The position numbers and the translations under genes were made by a program. From Brachypodius melanocephalos (Eukaryota; Chordata; Aves; Passeriformes; Pycnonotidae): a DNA stretch of 64,000 nucleotides. Shown here in pieces: positions 37,490 through 50,400 of this stretch (within the stretch, counting starts at the first letter, position 1; each line of letters opens with the position of its first letter). The stretch covers positions 27,743,390 through 27,807,389 of the forward strand of contig VZSR01001685.1 in the NCBI GenBank assembly GCA_013398615.1, written 5' to 3'. The notes under the pieces were generated by a model. It was not told the origin of the DNA, made no database searches, and saw nothing but the letters and a program-made list of their open reading frames with translations.

Positions 37490-38150
37490 GCCCCATCCTA
37501 GATGCAGAATCCAGCACGCGCTTTTGTTAAACTTCACACAACTGGCAATTGTCCATACCTTTAATTTTTCTCACTGCTGGGCCTCTCTGCTCTCAAGCGC
37601 GTTGACAGCTCCTTCTAATTTGGTGTTGTCAGCAAACTCAGTATTCCTTTAAGTCCTGCCTCCACATCACTTATTAAGACATTGAAAAGGACAGGGCTGA
37701 GGATGGAGCCCTGCAGAACCCCACTGGTGACAGGTCCCCAGCCTGATGCCACCCCATTCCCTATAACCCTTTGTGCCCCACCTGCCAGCCAGTTGCTCAC
37801 CCATCCCATGATGTGTTTATCCAGCTGTGGGATGGACAGTTTGTTCAGTAAGGCACTGTAAGAGACAGCATCAAAACCTTTGCTGAAGTCCAAAAATATT
37901 ACAACTACTGGCTTTCCTTGATCAGCTGAGTGGGTTATCCTGTTGTAAAAGGAAATTCAACGGGCAGGACTTTCCCCTCAGGAAGTTGGGCTGACTGTGA
38001 CAAATGACTGCGTTGTTCTTCAGGTGTTTTTCAATACCTCCTAGAATAATCTCTTCCATGATTTTCCAGGCACTGAAGTGAGACTGACAGGCCTGTAGTT
38101 TCTGGGGTGCTCCTTGCCCTTCTTGATAATCAGAACACTAGCAAGTTTGC
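37490..38150 (-). mobile_element. CR1 LINE, internal reverse-transcriptase fragment
   Basis: The minus strand carries the middle of CR1 ORF2. It covers the segment before reverse-transcriptase motif A through motifs B and C and into the thumb region. The plus-strand text (AAACTTCACACAACTGGC, GAGCCCTGCAGAACCCCACT, CCTTTGCTGAAGTCCAAAAA) is the reverse complement of typical CR1 coding sequence. Neither the 3' tail nor the 5' end is present, so it is an internal scrap truncated on both sides. Confidence 0.93.
37615..37893 (-). pseudogene. CR1 reverse-transcriptase remnant
   Basis: A 92-codon stretch. It begins with the motif A block DFSKGFDAV (catalytic Asp in DFSK). It continues through a thumb-like WVSNWLAGGAQRVI segment and motif B, GVLQGSILSPVLFN, where CR1 normally has GVPQG. 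Motif C is not in this frame. In a neighbouring frame near 37,620-37,640 the minus strand reads FADNTKL, where active copies have FADD. The copy is therefore frameshifted and has lost a catalytic aspartate. It is dead. Confidence 0.9.
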
Positions 38151-38705
38151 AGTATTGACAACGGGCTGTTTTATTACATTTCTAATTTTCATAATGACTT
38201 AATTTGCAGTTACTTTTGATGTAAATTATGGTGCTTTTTGACATAAATACTTTGACATCAAGTTCTTACTGCATTTGGGTTATTGTATATTAATACAATA
38301 TTAATATGTATAATAGTATTGTATTATGTAGGTATATTCTTGTGTATCTATTTAGGAGAAATAGAGCTAACTGCAAGTCATGTGATAGAAAGGTATTCAG
38401 TTTTTAGTAAAACAGATACATCAGCATCACTAATTTGAAGGCATTCTTTCTCTCCAGGATATTCCAAGAAATCTTGTATGATTGCTTTAGGTCGTTAGCT
38501 AATGTAAGTCTAAATTATCTTTGGATGGGATTCAGCAATTCTGAAGTGGAGTAATGCATGATCTAACATCAAGAAAATGTGGGCAAATTATCCATTGCCC
38601 AAAGAAATGTGTAACTTACAGTATGTAAATAAGACCACATGCCTCCTATAGAAAGTCGATCAAAACACTGATTTCAGAAAGAATTCAGAATTTCAGATTG
38701 CACTA
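38151..38705. other. Non-coding AT-rich DNA
   Basis: Contains a small AT palindrome: AATACAATA at 38292-38300 pairs with TATTGTATT at 38317-38325. No gene was seen. Confidence 0.65.
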
Positions 38706-39010
38706 ATAAGGCAAAGGGCACAGCTGGACAAATGCACCAACCACCCAAACATTTGTATTTTACCAGCCTTTTTCATTCCCTTGTCTCCCTATTTTCCACA
38801 TTTGCTCCTCCGCAAATCTCCTAAATCCCTCCCTTTTCGTCTTCAGTTCCTGCCTGGAATCCCATGTCTATTGTCTCATCACATGATGCTCTTCCTCTGC
38901 ATCCCATCATGTGTCCCATCACAAGGCACTGACCCCTCTTAGTCTGAAAAGTGGAGACCTACTCCCAGTGAGTCATGATGATGGATTTTATGCCTGGATA
39001 CTGGGGCCGG
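38706..39010 (+). repeat. Unclassified dispersed repeat, copy A
   Basis: Aligns by eye with 50085-50400 in the same orientation. Shared landmarks include GGGCACAGCTGGACAA / GGGCATAGCCAGACAA, then CACATTTGCTC / CACACTTGCTC, then AAATCTCCTAAATCCCTCC / ATATCTCCTTGATCCCTTCC, then CCCATCATGTGTC / CTCATAATGTGTC. The body is pyrimidine-rich. There are no coding motifs. An old LTR or MITE-like element is possible, but the family was not recognised. Confidence 0.7.
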
Positions 39011-40733
39011 GGCTCTCCTGGGGCAGCCATCAGCTTTGTGAGATATTACTCTGCAAATTAATGGAGAACAAAAACAAATATTCACTTCTAGCTAATTGTC
39101 CATTTCCTACACAGAAAAATGCACTATAAGTCATAAAATGATCCTGCCAGTGATGTAATACTACATTTCATATTTCTTTCTCATCTTCCAAAATTTCAGG
39201 ATAATGGGAGCAATGTCATTTTGCTAGCTTTAGACACTTAGAAAAGTTATGCGTGTCCCTTTATCTTTACAGCTGAAAGCAGTTTAAAATGTTTTGTTAC
39301 TTTCCAAAACTGAATTTATCCCTAGAGAAGAAACTGCAATTTTTAGTCTCACTAAAGATGAAGAAGATGGATTGGAAGAAACTTTCCATGACTGAGAACC
39401 ATTTCCATTTATTTAATGACATAATGCATTGATAGTTAAGCACCAAAAGAAAGTTGATGGCAAAATATTTTTTCACAAATTTAATATACCTTAAGCAACA
39501 TGGTATATGCACAGGTCTCTAACAGCTGCTTTAATATCATGGTTCATTTGACATCACAACAGACATACTATGAATATTACATTTCTCAATCTTTGAGAAA
39601 GTTACAAAAGTATAATCTCATATACTTTCCTGTAACAGTGAAGGGGGGTCCAGGCTTGCACTTTTCAAGAAATTGCTGATAATAAAATGAGCTTAAAATG
39701 TCAACATGGGCTTAGACCACAACGAGTGCTTTTGGCTTTCTGCGCAAATAGGCACTTTTTCTTGTTTCTGACATTATCTTGGATATATTCTAATTTTTCC
39801 ATTTTAACACTCCTTCTTTGAATACTAAAGGCTGCAGAATATCACATCAATCCATTAGTTTCTGCATAAAAAAAATCAATTCCTAAAAACAATTGTCAGC
39901 TCCTGAGTGAAAGAACTGAAGTGTGGATGAATTCCAATAGCTACGCCCTGTGCAAACTGCATTTTCACAGCAAGTCAACTACACTGCTCTTAATAAATCT
40001 CTTTGCAAAAATTATAATAAAATAGCAGTCAAGGTTTGGAGAATCCAACTAAATGTTTCTTACTTCCTATTACAGACACACAGGCATATGAACCAGAAGC
40101 ATAATAGTAAAATTAGTATATTAGGATATGTTTCACCACAAAAGAATTAATGTCTTTCTTGTTAATTAATAAATAAAAATAATTAATACCATGGCATATT
40201 AGCTTTAGAACATTTACAAATTTTTATTTAGTACATTTGCAAGCTAACTACTAAGGATGTTTTAGCATCACTTTTCCACATTAATTAAGTTTGGCTATGT
40301 TTTCTGTAATTTTCACATGGTATATATTAGAAAATATCACATGCATTTAGACAAACAAAGACAAAACTAAATTTTATCAACAGATTAAGGATTATTAAAC
40401 ATGGTGCAAGATATATAACTGTTGAGTATAGTTGGTAAATATATGCATCAATAATTGTCTAGAAATAACTCAAAATTTTGCTGTACTTATGTTACTGTTT
40501 CTATGGTCTCATCTGAGCTTGAGGATTCTCTTTTTGTATGATATCAATATATATTCTACTGGCTCTTGCAGTTGGAGCAATCCTTTGTAGTTACACTACC
40601 ATATTACAGACATTGGCATTGGACGATCTCATGTTGACTGGTGTGATTTTGGCAACACGACTTTCATGGATTCCAAATATGACCTTTGCATCTTTTTGTT
40701 GCAGATTCTATTTTCTGAATTGGAAATTGGCTT
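39011..40733. other. Non-coding AT-rich DNA
   Basis: No gene or known repeat was seen. Open frames are short and lysine/asparagine/isoleucine-rich, as expected from AT content. Confidence 0.65.
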
Positions 40734-40806
40734 GGGGGTTTGTTTGGGGGTTTTTTGGTTGTTTTGTTTGTTTGTTTGTTTGTTGTTCTTTGTGGGTTTT
40801 TTTTGT
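40734..40806. repeat. (GTTT)n low-complexity tract
   Basis: T and G only for about 70 bases, including five GTTT units. It is the complementary type of the CAAA tract at 20034-20160. The frame with runs of F, V and C that crosses it is compositional. Confidence 0.9.
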
Positions 40807-41156
40807 ATTCTCTCACAGTCATGCTAGCCAAGAATTTAACTTTGTTCAGTAACTTTCCAAGTGGGTTGACAAATTTACTTTGCTTGGCAAATTCAAATGA
40901 CTTGGATAAAAAAATAGTTCTTTGTGTTTGAGACCTAGGACAAGCCATAACCTGATCTTTTATAAAACCCCCAGCATTCTTGCATTGCTAGGCCAGCTGT
41001 ATTCTCGCTCTATCTTGCTTTTATACAGTCTTTAAAAAGGTCCAATTTATGTATGGCATTCTGGTTTTTCAACTTACTGAAAAAAAAATTAAGAAGGAAT
41101 CAAACCCAAAGTGCATACGAAATGTTTGGCAGTTCTAGATGAGTCAAAACTCAGAG

Positions 41157-41310
41157 TATCATAGAATCACAGAATGGCTGGGGTTGAAAGAGAATTCTGG
41201 AGGTCATCTGGTTACAGTCCCTGCTAAAGCAGAGTCACCTGAAGCAGGATTGCATCCAGGCAGGTTTTAGTAACTCCAGAGAAGACCCCCACAGCCTCTT
41301 TCCTTATTCT
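41157..41310 (-). mobile_element. CR1 LINE 3'-end fragment
   Basis: The plus strand starts with the reverse complement of the CR1 tail (ATCATAGAATCACAGAATGG, then GGTCATCTGGTTACAGTCCC) and continues through CTGCTAAAGCAGAGTCACCT to CAGCCTCTTTCC. It is a short 5'-truncated copy. Its internal text differs from the copy at 46453 and resembles a different CR1 subfamily. Confidence 0.9.
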
Positions 41311-41329
41311 CTTTGCTGCTGCCTCTCAC

Positions 41330-41745
41330 TGTGTTCTCTAAAGGACAATCTGGTGTGATAACACACCATCCCTGCAGGGGTGAACAGCACCATGGTCCAA
41401 GCACCAGCAACCGATGTGCCTGGACTGGAACCAGCCCTGCTGGGCAGGCTGTGAGCTCTGTGCTGGGCTGCATCTTCTCAGGCTATGTCCCATCCAGAGC
41501 CCGAGCTGGGGCTGGACAGAACTGAAGCTGCTACAGCCATGCAGCTGCACCTACACCAAGGCGGGGGGCTGCTTGCAAGTCAAGCACTTCACACTAAAAA
41601 CGTGGTTTAAACAAGCACCCAAGGCCACCGCGTTCTCCTGCACCGCTGCTGGTTGCACTGCAGCCATCTCAACCTTCCATGAGCACGGCCACTGCTCAAG
41701 GTTACTCCTCAAGGTCCCAGCATCTGACACCCAAAACAAGGTAAA
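41330..41745. other. GC-rich island of unknown origin
   Basis: About 400 bp markedly richer in G and C than its surroundings, directly beside a truncated CR1 end. It is rich in CAGC/GCTG words and has some CpG. It holds a 115-codon plus-strand frame (41414-41761) that is cysteine-rich, with short frames on the other strand. No protein family is recognisable. It may be an unrecognised mobile-element body, a transduced fragment or an old exon-like patch. Confidence 0.4.
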
Positions 41746-44700
41746 TAATACTTCACATTAGGCCTAAAATATATTGTATGCTAAAGTAATTTACATATAT
41801 CCAGCTGCAGCTTAATTATTAGAAGTGTGGCAAGCAGTGTTTGACTACTGTCTAAATTGTTTTCTAAATCAATGTCTAATCACCACACAAACTATCATTT
41901 CAATGACCATTTAAATAATTCTCAGTTCTACATCACAGTTTAATGAAAATTAAACTATTTATCACAATTTTTCCATTCAATCACCAATTAATTACCATTT
42001 AAACATCATTTGATCATTAATAAAAATCGTTCTCCCCATAATTATGACTTCTCTTGATACTTTATTTGGAACAGTTAGACTTTTTTTTTTCTTTTTTAAA
42101 CAAATGGGTAATGCAGCTTTTCCTACTTTAGTAGATATCCTAGGGAAAAAAAATCTTTAGCCATTAAATTCATACCCTGCATTACATAGATATGTATGTG
42201 TGTGAGCATGAATTTACAGTGCATGTTACTCCCAGACAACAAGGTCTGTTTTTCACAATTATTTTGCTTCTTCTCATGAGGCTTAGATATGAAGGTTGGC
42301 AATAAAATACAGATTCCAACGCATATAAAAGCTTCAGAATATTAAAGCACTGGATCTAGACAGTTCCAAGAGAGACAAGGCATCCACTGCAAAAAAATAT
42401 TCATATAAAGTGTTCAGACAATACATATATTGTAAATCAAACAAGGGAGGCAAGCAACAGAACTGCCCAGTCCATTCTAGGAGAAAAAACATGCCTTTGT
42501 TTTCCCATGGCATTGTTAGGCTCAAAGAATGCTGAATAAGTGATGAACTTAGCGTTTGTGTGATTAAGTGCACAAGCTGTATTTCTGAATTTTAACAGTC
42601 AACTGGATGGTTTTCAGTAACCTTTGTAATTAAACATTAATTCTTCCATGATGTTCTTCCACATAATGTAGATTTGAATAATCACATCCAGCAGCTACCT
42701 ACTCTAGAACCAGTGAGAGGTCTCAAATGTTGTGCTGCTTCAAATCAACATAATTTGAGATATCAGATATCAATGAAATTATGCTTATTAAATATGACAC
42801 ATGACAAATTAATGCAAAACAGCCTAAAAATTACTAGTCTTCTGAATCTCTTTATTACATGTTATTGGCATAATCAAAAGAGGCTAGGACTTCCCTATAA
42901 AATCAGTATAAACACTCTCCTCAAAAGACTGTTTCTCCAAATAGTAAATAAATAGAGAAACAGTAGAAGAGAAACCCAGCAACAAAGGAGTAACAACTTT
43001 GCCAGGGAATGCTCCCTACACAAATATGCTTTACAAAATTTTTACCTATACAAGCACACAAATACTGCATAACATTAATTCTATCAAGATTTCTTTTATT
43101 CTCTAAGTTTTAGTTTCCTTATCCAAAATTATTCTGTGACAAAGGAAGACTATAAAGCTCCCTGGGAGCTTGCAGGGAAAAACATCTCCTGAAGGGGAAG
43201 AACGGCTACATTTAAATAGCTGAAGACATGCTGGTTCCAAGGCTCGTTTTTCACATGCAGGATTAGGACAGAGATTCTTTCACTGTCACCCTCTTACATA
43301 AATATTTCCTTCCCTGAGGCTGTATTCAATTTAGAACCAGAATAATGAAAAGTCAATAGTGGCCTGACAGGGACAAGCACACATGGATAAATTTTGGCAC
43401 TGTCATTATTTCGTATTTGGTGAAGCTTTGAGAAAACATTAGGAAAAGCTTTAAATTCACATGCAAACATCATACCTACCCAGAATGGCAAGCTGAAGTA
43501 GACTTTTTCAGCAGATTCCAAACCTTGCTCAAATTTTAATGTGCTCCATTTCTCCATTTGCAAAGCAGAAATGAAAAATTCCTTTCCTCTTTCTTCTAGC
43601 CCTTTGTGAATTAATGACTCAGATTTATAAGATATCTGGGATAGGCACCTCTATTTACACCACATATACACTATTACACTATATTCTTTTTTCTATTTTG
43701 CTATGCTAACCAAGAATCTCATTTATGCTCTTATGAATTACCATAGTATCCTTTTTTTCTGGCTTTGCCATGAGCCCTGCCTTTACAAAGTCATAACAGT
43801 GTTAGAACAATGAACTTTGTATCCCATAACTTTGATTGCAGCATGCATTTTTGTGCATTCCTACATCCACGGTTCTACATACAAAGGATGAGGAAAATTG
43901 TCGCTTATAAAACTGTAGTTTTGGGCATCAGCATCAGAGGTCAGATTAGAAAATATATATGTATATATTTGGCCTATTGAAAATCACAAGTCTGTGCTAG
44001 TCAGCTACTTATCAACTTAATTAATCTTTTATTGCCTTGAGATAGCTGGCGTACGCTGTCCAACAGCACTTCTCAGATGGAGCATGCTCTCCTATTCCAC
44101 TGTCATGCAATTTGATATTACCTCTGGAAGATATTGCCTGTGCATCTAAGGCTCACTTCATATAATTTTATCTGTCTGAGTGTTCATAGCTCTACAAGTA
44201 CAATGAAATTCCACACATTATAAAATGTCAACATTCCACTGATAGTACCATTTCATTCCCCTGTTTATCACAATAATAATATCTGAGCTCATTAAAACAC
44301 CTACTTCATCTCTTACAAATTGTTCCTTGGTAATCCTTTCTTTCTTGACTGGAAAAAAAATGTCCTTGCAGAAGAATTTTGTGATAGTTGTACCTTCCAT
44401 GCAGCTCTTGCTGAAATGTTCTACTTTTCCAGCATCTGTTTCCAGCATCATGTTCCAGCATAACAAAAAATAATGTGCCACTAACCTATAGTTGAGAAAG
44501 TAATCTCTGAAAGACTATTGGTTTTTCTGTTTCATGTCTGACAGAGTTTCTTCTAGGAACATAAACAGACTCAAAGAAATCCACAACCATAACAGAAGAG
44601 TGACTTGAAAGTGAGATTCCTATATAGGCATCAAGCTTGTGAGTGGGCAGGCACAAGTAGCAGCTATAGAATTTTCTAACATACACTCAGAAAGGAAAGA

Positions 44701-46452
44701 ACAAAATTAAAACAAAAGAAATTACAAGCCAATTAGTTTTATACAATTATGTTTTGGAAAAAATACTCACTAGCATTGATATAAAATCACTACAGTACTT
44801 GGTTTGGGAAATAATTATTTCTAAGCAGAAAGCCTCAACACCCCGACTGCTTTAGCAAAACCGCCAAACAGCTTTTGGCACAGCAATTATTAATGAATTT
44901 TCTTCTTTTTAGTCTGTAGGGAAGAAAAAAAAATCACAAAATATACATACCTGTACAACTGAGAAAATATTTCTCAGGAAACTGTCTTAACTGATAAAAT
45001 ATATTCCTAATGAATATATTTTCCTAATAACGACAATCAACTTGAACTCCAAATGTCCAATTCTGTCCTGATTGCACTAAAGTCAGGAAGAATTACACTT
45101 GTACAAGAAAAGGCAGGAGGAGGGACCTAATCAAAAGTTTCAAAAGATGGTACCCAAAGAAACAAGCAAGAACTGTAAATGCCTTGAAAACCAGGAGAAC
45201 TGGATATGTTAAAATGCCACCTACTCACTAACATTTAAAAAAACTACAAGCAACCCACAAGCTTCTTTTATTTAGAAAACTAAGATTAGTTACCATCCAA
45301 AATTGTTGGGTTTTTATTTAATTCTGAACTGATTTTTTTTGCCCAAGAGTACTAAACAGAATGGGATACAGAAAGAGAAATGGGAAGAAAACCTAATATA
45401 CAGAACGAAAACAGGCAGTCTTCAGTTTTAGCAATCGCTTTAGGCAAACTTTTAGGGGTGCTGAGACATTACTGAGATGTGCTAGATCTGGAATTAGGAA
45501 AATATGTGTTTTCTCTGCTCAGATGGACCTCATGCTTCTTGGCTGGTTTTTTACTGTTTTGGTAATGAATAATAATCAAAGATATACAGAAACACTGTGA
45601 CACATTTTTGCCGTCAAATTTCCTGCATCTGCAAAGACACAGTTTTGGCAGCTCTCATGGTCATTGCTTCTCTCTTCCTAGCTATGCACTGCAAATTTTG
45701 GTGGCAATCTTTTACTCATTTTTCTTTTTTTTTAATTAAAGATTTGTGTTGCAAGAGGCTCTCTGCTGCGTAGCAAATGAAGAGAAGAAATTAAGACAAT
45801 CTTTTGGACAAATCTCTTTTTAAAGGCTTTTACATAACAAAAAGCACCTTGCCTCACTGACTCATCTTAAATGGGTTCCTCCACTAAAACAAACAGGTGT
45901 AGGAGAAGAAATCTGAAACCAGGAGTAAATCTTTACAGAATTTAAAATTTGTATTAATGACAGTCAAAGAAATAGGCTGGTATAAGAAACCTGCACATGG
46001 GAATTAGATTGAATGTCGCCCTGATTTTCTAGCCTTCTGATATTTTGCATTCTTGCAATGGAGTTTTCACAGATTTTCATGTAAACAATGTGTATTTTTG
46101 AGCTACTCTTGTTTACATTCTTCTCCTAGAGGTGGAGAATTTTGACAGACTGTGATTTTCACCAGTGTGGTTGGAGAGGTGGCAATTTCATTCTCCAATC
46201 TGTGACCTTTGTTAGAAAATTATATAACCCAAAGCACAAAATAAACTTCCTCTTTTTCTTACCTATGATCTGGAGTGGAGTCGGTCTCATTCTTTCATGT
46301 CCTATAGCGACAGTTGAAGATCCAATAGGATGCAAAGACAGAGTTAGAAGAGGCCATTAACAACAAATGTCAGGATTGTCCCATTTTTGTTTTTGTACTG
46401 TTGACAAACAGTAATGGAAAGAAAAGGTAAAATACTATGTCTCAGTTTAATA
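41746..46452. other. Non-coding AT-rich DNA, 4.7 kb
   Basis: No gene, RNA or recognised repeat. Short frames of up to 93 codons are present without motifs, on both strands. Confidence 0.65.
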
Positions 46453-46560
46453 TCATAGAATCATGGAATTGTTTGGGTTAGAATGGATCTTTAAAGATCA
46501 CCTAATCCAAACCCCCTGCCACGGGCAAGGACAACTTTATACCAGGTCATCAGACATCCA
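46453..46560 (-). mobile_element. CR1 LINE 3'-end fragment
   Basis: The plus strand begins ATCATAGAATCATGGAATTG, then GGGTTAGAATGGATC and CCCCCTGCCACGGGCAAGG. This is the reverse complement of the last ~100 bp of a CR1 element. It is strongly 5'-truncated, and the opening matches the octamer-type terminal repeat of the family. Confidence 0.92.
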
Positions 46561-49500
46561 TTCACATAAGTAAAAATACTGAAGACCTATGTAGGTATCA
46601 GAATTGTGCTTAGGGTATTTTTTTTTCCTTTAAAAAAGAACAGATTTCACATACCACTTTGAAAAATGTGAGAAAATGGAGGTTGACAAGTCAAGAACTC
46701 AGAAAACATTGTGGCTAATGCCAGAATTAAGATTGCTTAATGTCTTAATTTCTCCCCTTATGGCATATGCATTATATCAACATTATATTGTTATTTTTCC
46801 CACTTGGAAGGATGCTTTATATTACAATTCTAGTAATGCATTTTTAAGCATAGAAAATGTTATGATGGGACTATTACTCCCACCTACTTTAGAAAACATA
46901 AGCAAGCAATGAGGCTGACAGTGGAAAATGAGAAAGCCCAAGCAGGTTTCAATTTAAAATATTAAGAAAGTCAGACTCCTTTGTAATGAGACAATGCTGG
47001 AAGTCTCAAGAGAAAAGCAAGGAGAACACATCTGTTCCCACTGACGTCAAGGAGGCTAAGGGCCAGGCTCTGCCCTTGTGCACACACAACTAGCATCACT
47101 TTCAGCTGAAAAAAACTTGCAACTTAGGGTTCAGCTCAGTCCTGTGCATCGAAGTCAAAAGTTAATAGTATTGTTGTGTCATAAATTATCAGTGCATTTT
47201 GCCTGTGCCTAACAATGTTGTACAAACTGAATCTTTGACAGTTCCTGTCTTGAAAATTTTAGTATCTCAGTCTAAGAAAATAAGCAACTAGCATTAAGAG
47301 GAGGATACTGAGAAACTCTGGCAGAAACTGTCTGCATCCGGAGTTTAGTTACTCTAAACTGTGTACAACCAGATCATATTATCTCAAATTTCCTATTGCT
47401 GAAGATTAGAAAATAATATACTGAATGCTTTTTAATTCATATTCTCTTGTTTGTTGTTAAGTGATCAATCAGAATTTCCTTAAAAAAATTATTCCCTTCC
47501 AAATGGTTTGGAAATGATTGCAGAAATATATCACTACTTTAAAAATGTTTTCTTGATAATGGCTAAGTTATAAAGAAGTCTGTTTGAATATTGTTGAATT
47601 TGCAGTTCATCTTGCAGTGTTCTTCTTCATCATAGTACTTTTGAATCACTGTTTCTGGGATATATATTGCACCTCAACCAATTGAACAAAATGTGTTAAC
47701 ATACCTAATTTACTTAACAGCTTATAAAGCCATAATGGAAAGAAAATAAAGAAAGAAACGAAGAGTAAGGAAGTGAAACAGAGGTCACAGAAAAACAGTT
47801 AATCTATTTGCTTTCTAAAAATATCTGCAGAAACAGTATTTCCAATATCAAGATTTTAAAATATTGTATTTTCTCAGTAAAAACCCAATAGCAATTTTTA
47901 TTTTGTTTGCATAATTTTATTTCTGGGACCTGAAATTACTTCAAATAAACAATTCCAGATAGATCAGCTGGGTATTAATTTATTAAGGGGTGTAACTAAG
48001 GGTTCTTATGGTGCACTCCTACATTGTATTTCAACATGAGTAAGACTGTTTCGATATCCAGTAGGAATATTACTGTACTCTACTATACTCTTCTGTACTC
48101 TACTATATTCTCCATGGGAACCATAAAAGAATGCTCAGTATCTTAAACTGCACTGCTGTTGACATGCAACAATTGTTTTTTTCAGTCTTTTTTTTTTAAT
48201 GTTTATGCAAAATTTTTGCCCACATCTGTTAAAAAAATTGGCAAAAATTCGTAAGAACTGTTTATCCATTGTCTTGCTTTCATTTAAATGCAGTCTGAGG
48301 ATAGCCAGAAAAACCCTGTTATTACAGTGGACATCAGTACTCCGTTTATTATTAAAAACAAAATAAAAGCTTATGGCAAACTGACAAATAAACTGGTTAC
48401 AACAGAATTATCTATTGCTCTTCAGAAAACAGCACATTGGCTTGCACTGCAGAGACTCCCAAAGAATCTGAATTTTGGAAGACATGGAAATAACTTACCA
48501 TAAATAATTGCCACATAAGCAGGTCCATAAGAAGTAGGTTATTTAGGCAGAAAAAAAAGTGTATGTGAGATCAGAGTTCTTTTTTTATGATCAGTACAAC
48601 CAATTTTCTCTAGTTTCAGGATTATAAACTTTAAAGAAGCCTGTGTGCAGTGGTCCTTGTCTCTTCTTATGTTCTTGTACTCCTGGCTGTGGAGTTGTAT
48701 GCTACCACCAACTAGGTCATGTAACTGTAAATTCCTAGGTAATTTTTCATTTCATAAATACTTGTACTGCCTGACAATCTCCAGGAATAGGGCAGCACCT
48801 CTGATTTCACAAATTTAGATGGAGCTTTACTCCTCTGACTTGAACACATTCTTGATTTTAATTTCCCTGTGAAAACAGTAACACTCATTTGTATATAATC
48901 ATTTATTCCCCTTGTTTTTCTTTTACATCACCTTTTACTCCAGTCAGCAATTATCAAGAAAGTCAGTACTCAGTTTGAGTAAGAGAGCCTTGATTTGTCA
49001 CCCCTTCTTCCCTAAAAAAAAAAGAGCTCAACTTCTTCATTTCAGGATTTCTTTACATATTTACAAATGATGCACCTTCTGCTGTTTATTATTTATTTTA
49101 ACAATCTAATTTCATTTGAATGTTGGCAAATCTCACCTCATCCTTGCTGTTTCTAACCTCTAAGACACAACATTCTCCTCCTACAACTTCTGTTATCCTG
49201 TTTGAAATAACTCTTCTTTGCAAATAAGCAGTCTTCCTTACACAATGTTCTCACCTACTAAAGACATTTCCAGACTTTCTCCATATTCACATATCCAAGA
49301 GATTTCCTTTTATTTTCCCTACAGCATACTTTTAAAAGCTGAAATGCTTAGATTTCAATCAACTTATATTGATATTCATTTTAAACTGATTGAACTCATG
49401 ATTGGTAAATCAAAGATTATATCCTCTGAGTAAAACAGGCTTTTTGAATGTTGCTAAATGACAAATATGTGTATGTTTTTCTACTAAAATAAAATCCTAA

Positions 49501-50084
49501 AGTCTCAGTCATTGCCTTGGTTTTGCAATCATGAATATTTGAATAATACTAATTAAAATCCTTGGGCCAAAACCATTTGCTTCTCTTGACTCTGTCATTT
49601 ACTGCCACCAAAGCAATAATAACAATTAAATAATAATAATCCCTGCTTTTGCACAGATGTAGGATTTTCTAGTATGGTAATCATTTAGTGAATTGTGTTA
49701 TGAGTTGCTGAACCATATAGCCCAATAGAAGAGAGGCTGCCATAGCAACATTTTTCTAGGCCTAATCAGTAGCAAGTCTGAACACATATACCTAACAGGC
49801 AAACACACACAGCAAGTATGTACACACAAATACATATATAAAAATAAGCACAAGGCCAACCACACAGATCAACACAGTAGAAAACACTCAATCAAACACA
49901 GATGGCATGAACGGTTAAATCCTGTCCTCCTCTCTGGCATGAGTCCCTGTAACCCGAGGTGTGACTCTTGCTGCTGGCACTTACACCCATGCAGACACAC
50001 ACACAGCACAGGGAGACCTCTCACACAGCAAGATTTAGAAACAGAGTCTAGTCTAGCAGACTAATCTAGGAGAGATTGCGCTGA
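46561..50084. other. Non-coding AT-rich DNA, 3.5 kb
   Basis: No gene recognised. A CA-rich patch lies at about 49,797-50,020, with short CACACACA runs. Open frames are short and motif-less. Confidence 0.65.
48074..48113. repeat. 20-bp tandem duplication
   Basis: TGTACTCTACTATACTCTTC (48074-48093) is followed at once by TGTACTCTACTATATTCTCC (48094-48113), which differs at two positions. The unit is itself built of TACTCT words. Confidence 0.92.
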
Positions 50085-50400
50085 TCAGGTGCAGGGCATA
50101 GCCAGACAAGCAGGTTGATCAGCAGTTTGTTTACACCAGACTGGCCCTATTTACCTCCTCATCCCACTGTTTTCTCACACTTGCTCATTTGCATATCTCC
50201 TTGATCCCTTCCTTTCCCTGTCTTTGGTTCTTGCCCTAAACATCCCACAAGTCTTAACCCCAAAATGCTCTATTATCCATCTCATAATGTGTCGTGCAGC
50301 CCTAGGCAGTAACACCCACACAGAAATTTTTGGTTGACTGCTGGGTGTGTCCCCCACCTCCCTGGGAACTGAGGCTTCCCTAGGAGGGGCTGGGCATGGG
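50085..50400 (+). repeat. Unclassified dispersed repeat, copy B
   Basis: Second copy of the element described at 38706-39010, same orientation, 11.4 kb away. It shares the order GGGCATAGCCAGACAA, CACACTTGCTC, ATATCTCCTTGATCCCTTCC and CTCATAATGTGTC with it. The copies are well diverged, so the insertions are old or represent different subfamilies. It ends about 1 kb before the CpG island. Confidence 0.7.

Noticed and set aside
40664..40948. Frames with Asn/Lys/Thr/Pro or Phe/Val/Cys runs
   Set aside because: Produced by the GTTT low-complexity tract at 40734-40806.
41414..41761. 115-codon cysteine-rich plus-strand frame
   Set aside because: No signal peptide, no known cysteine pattern, and open frames on the other strand too. 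It is kept only as part of the GC-rich patch.
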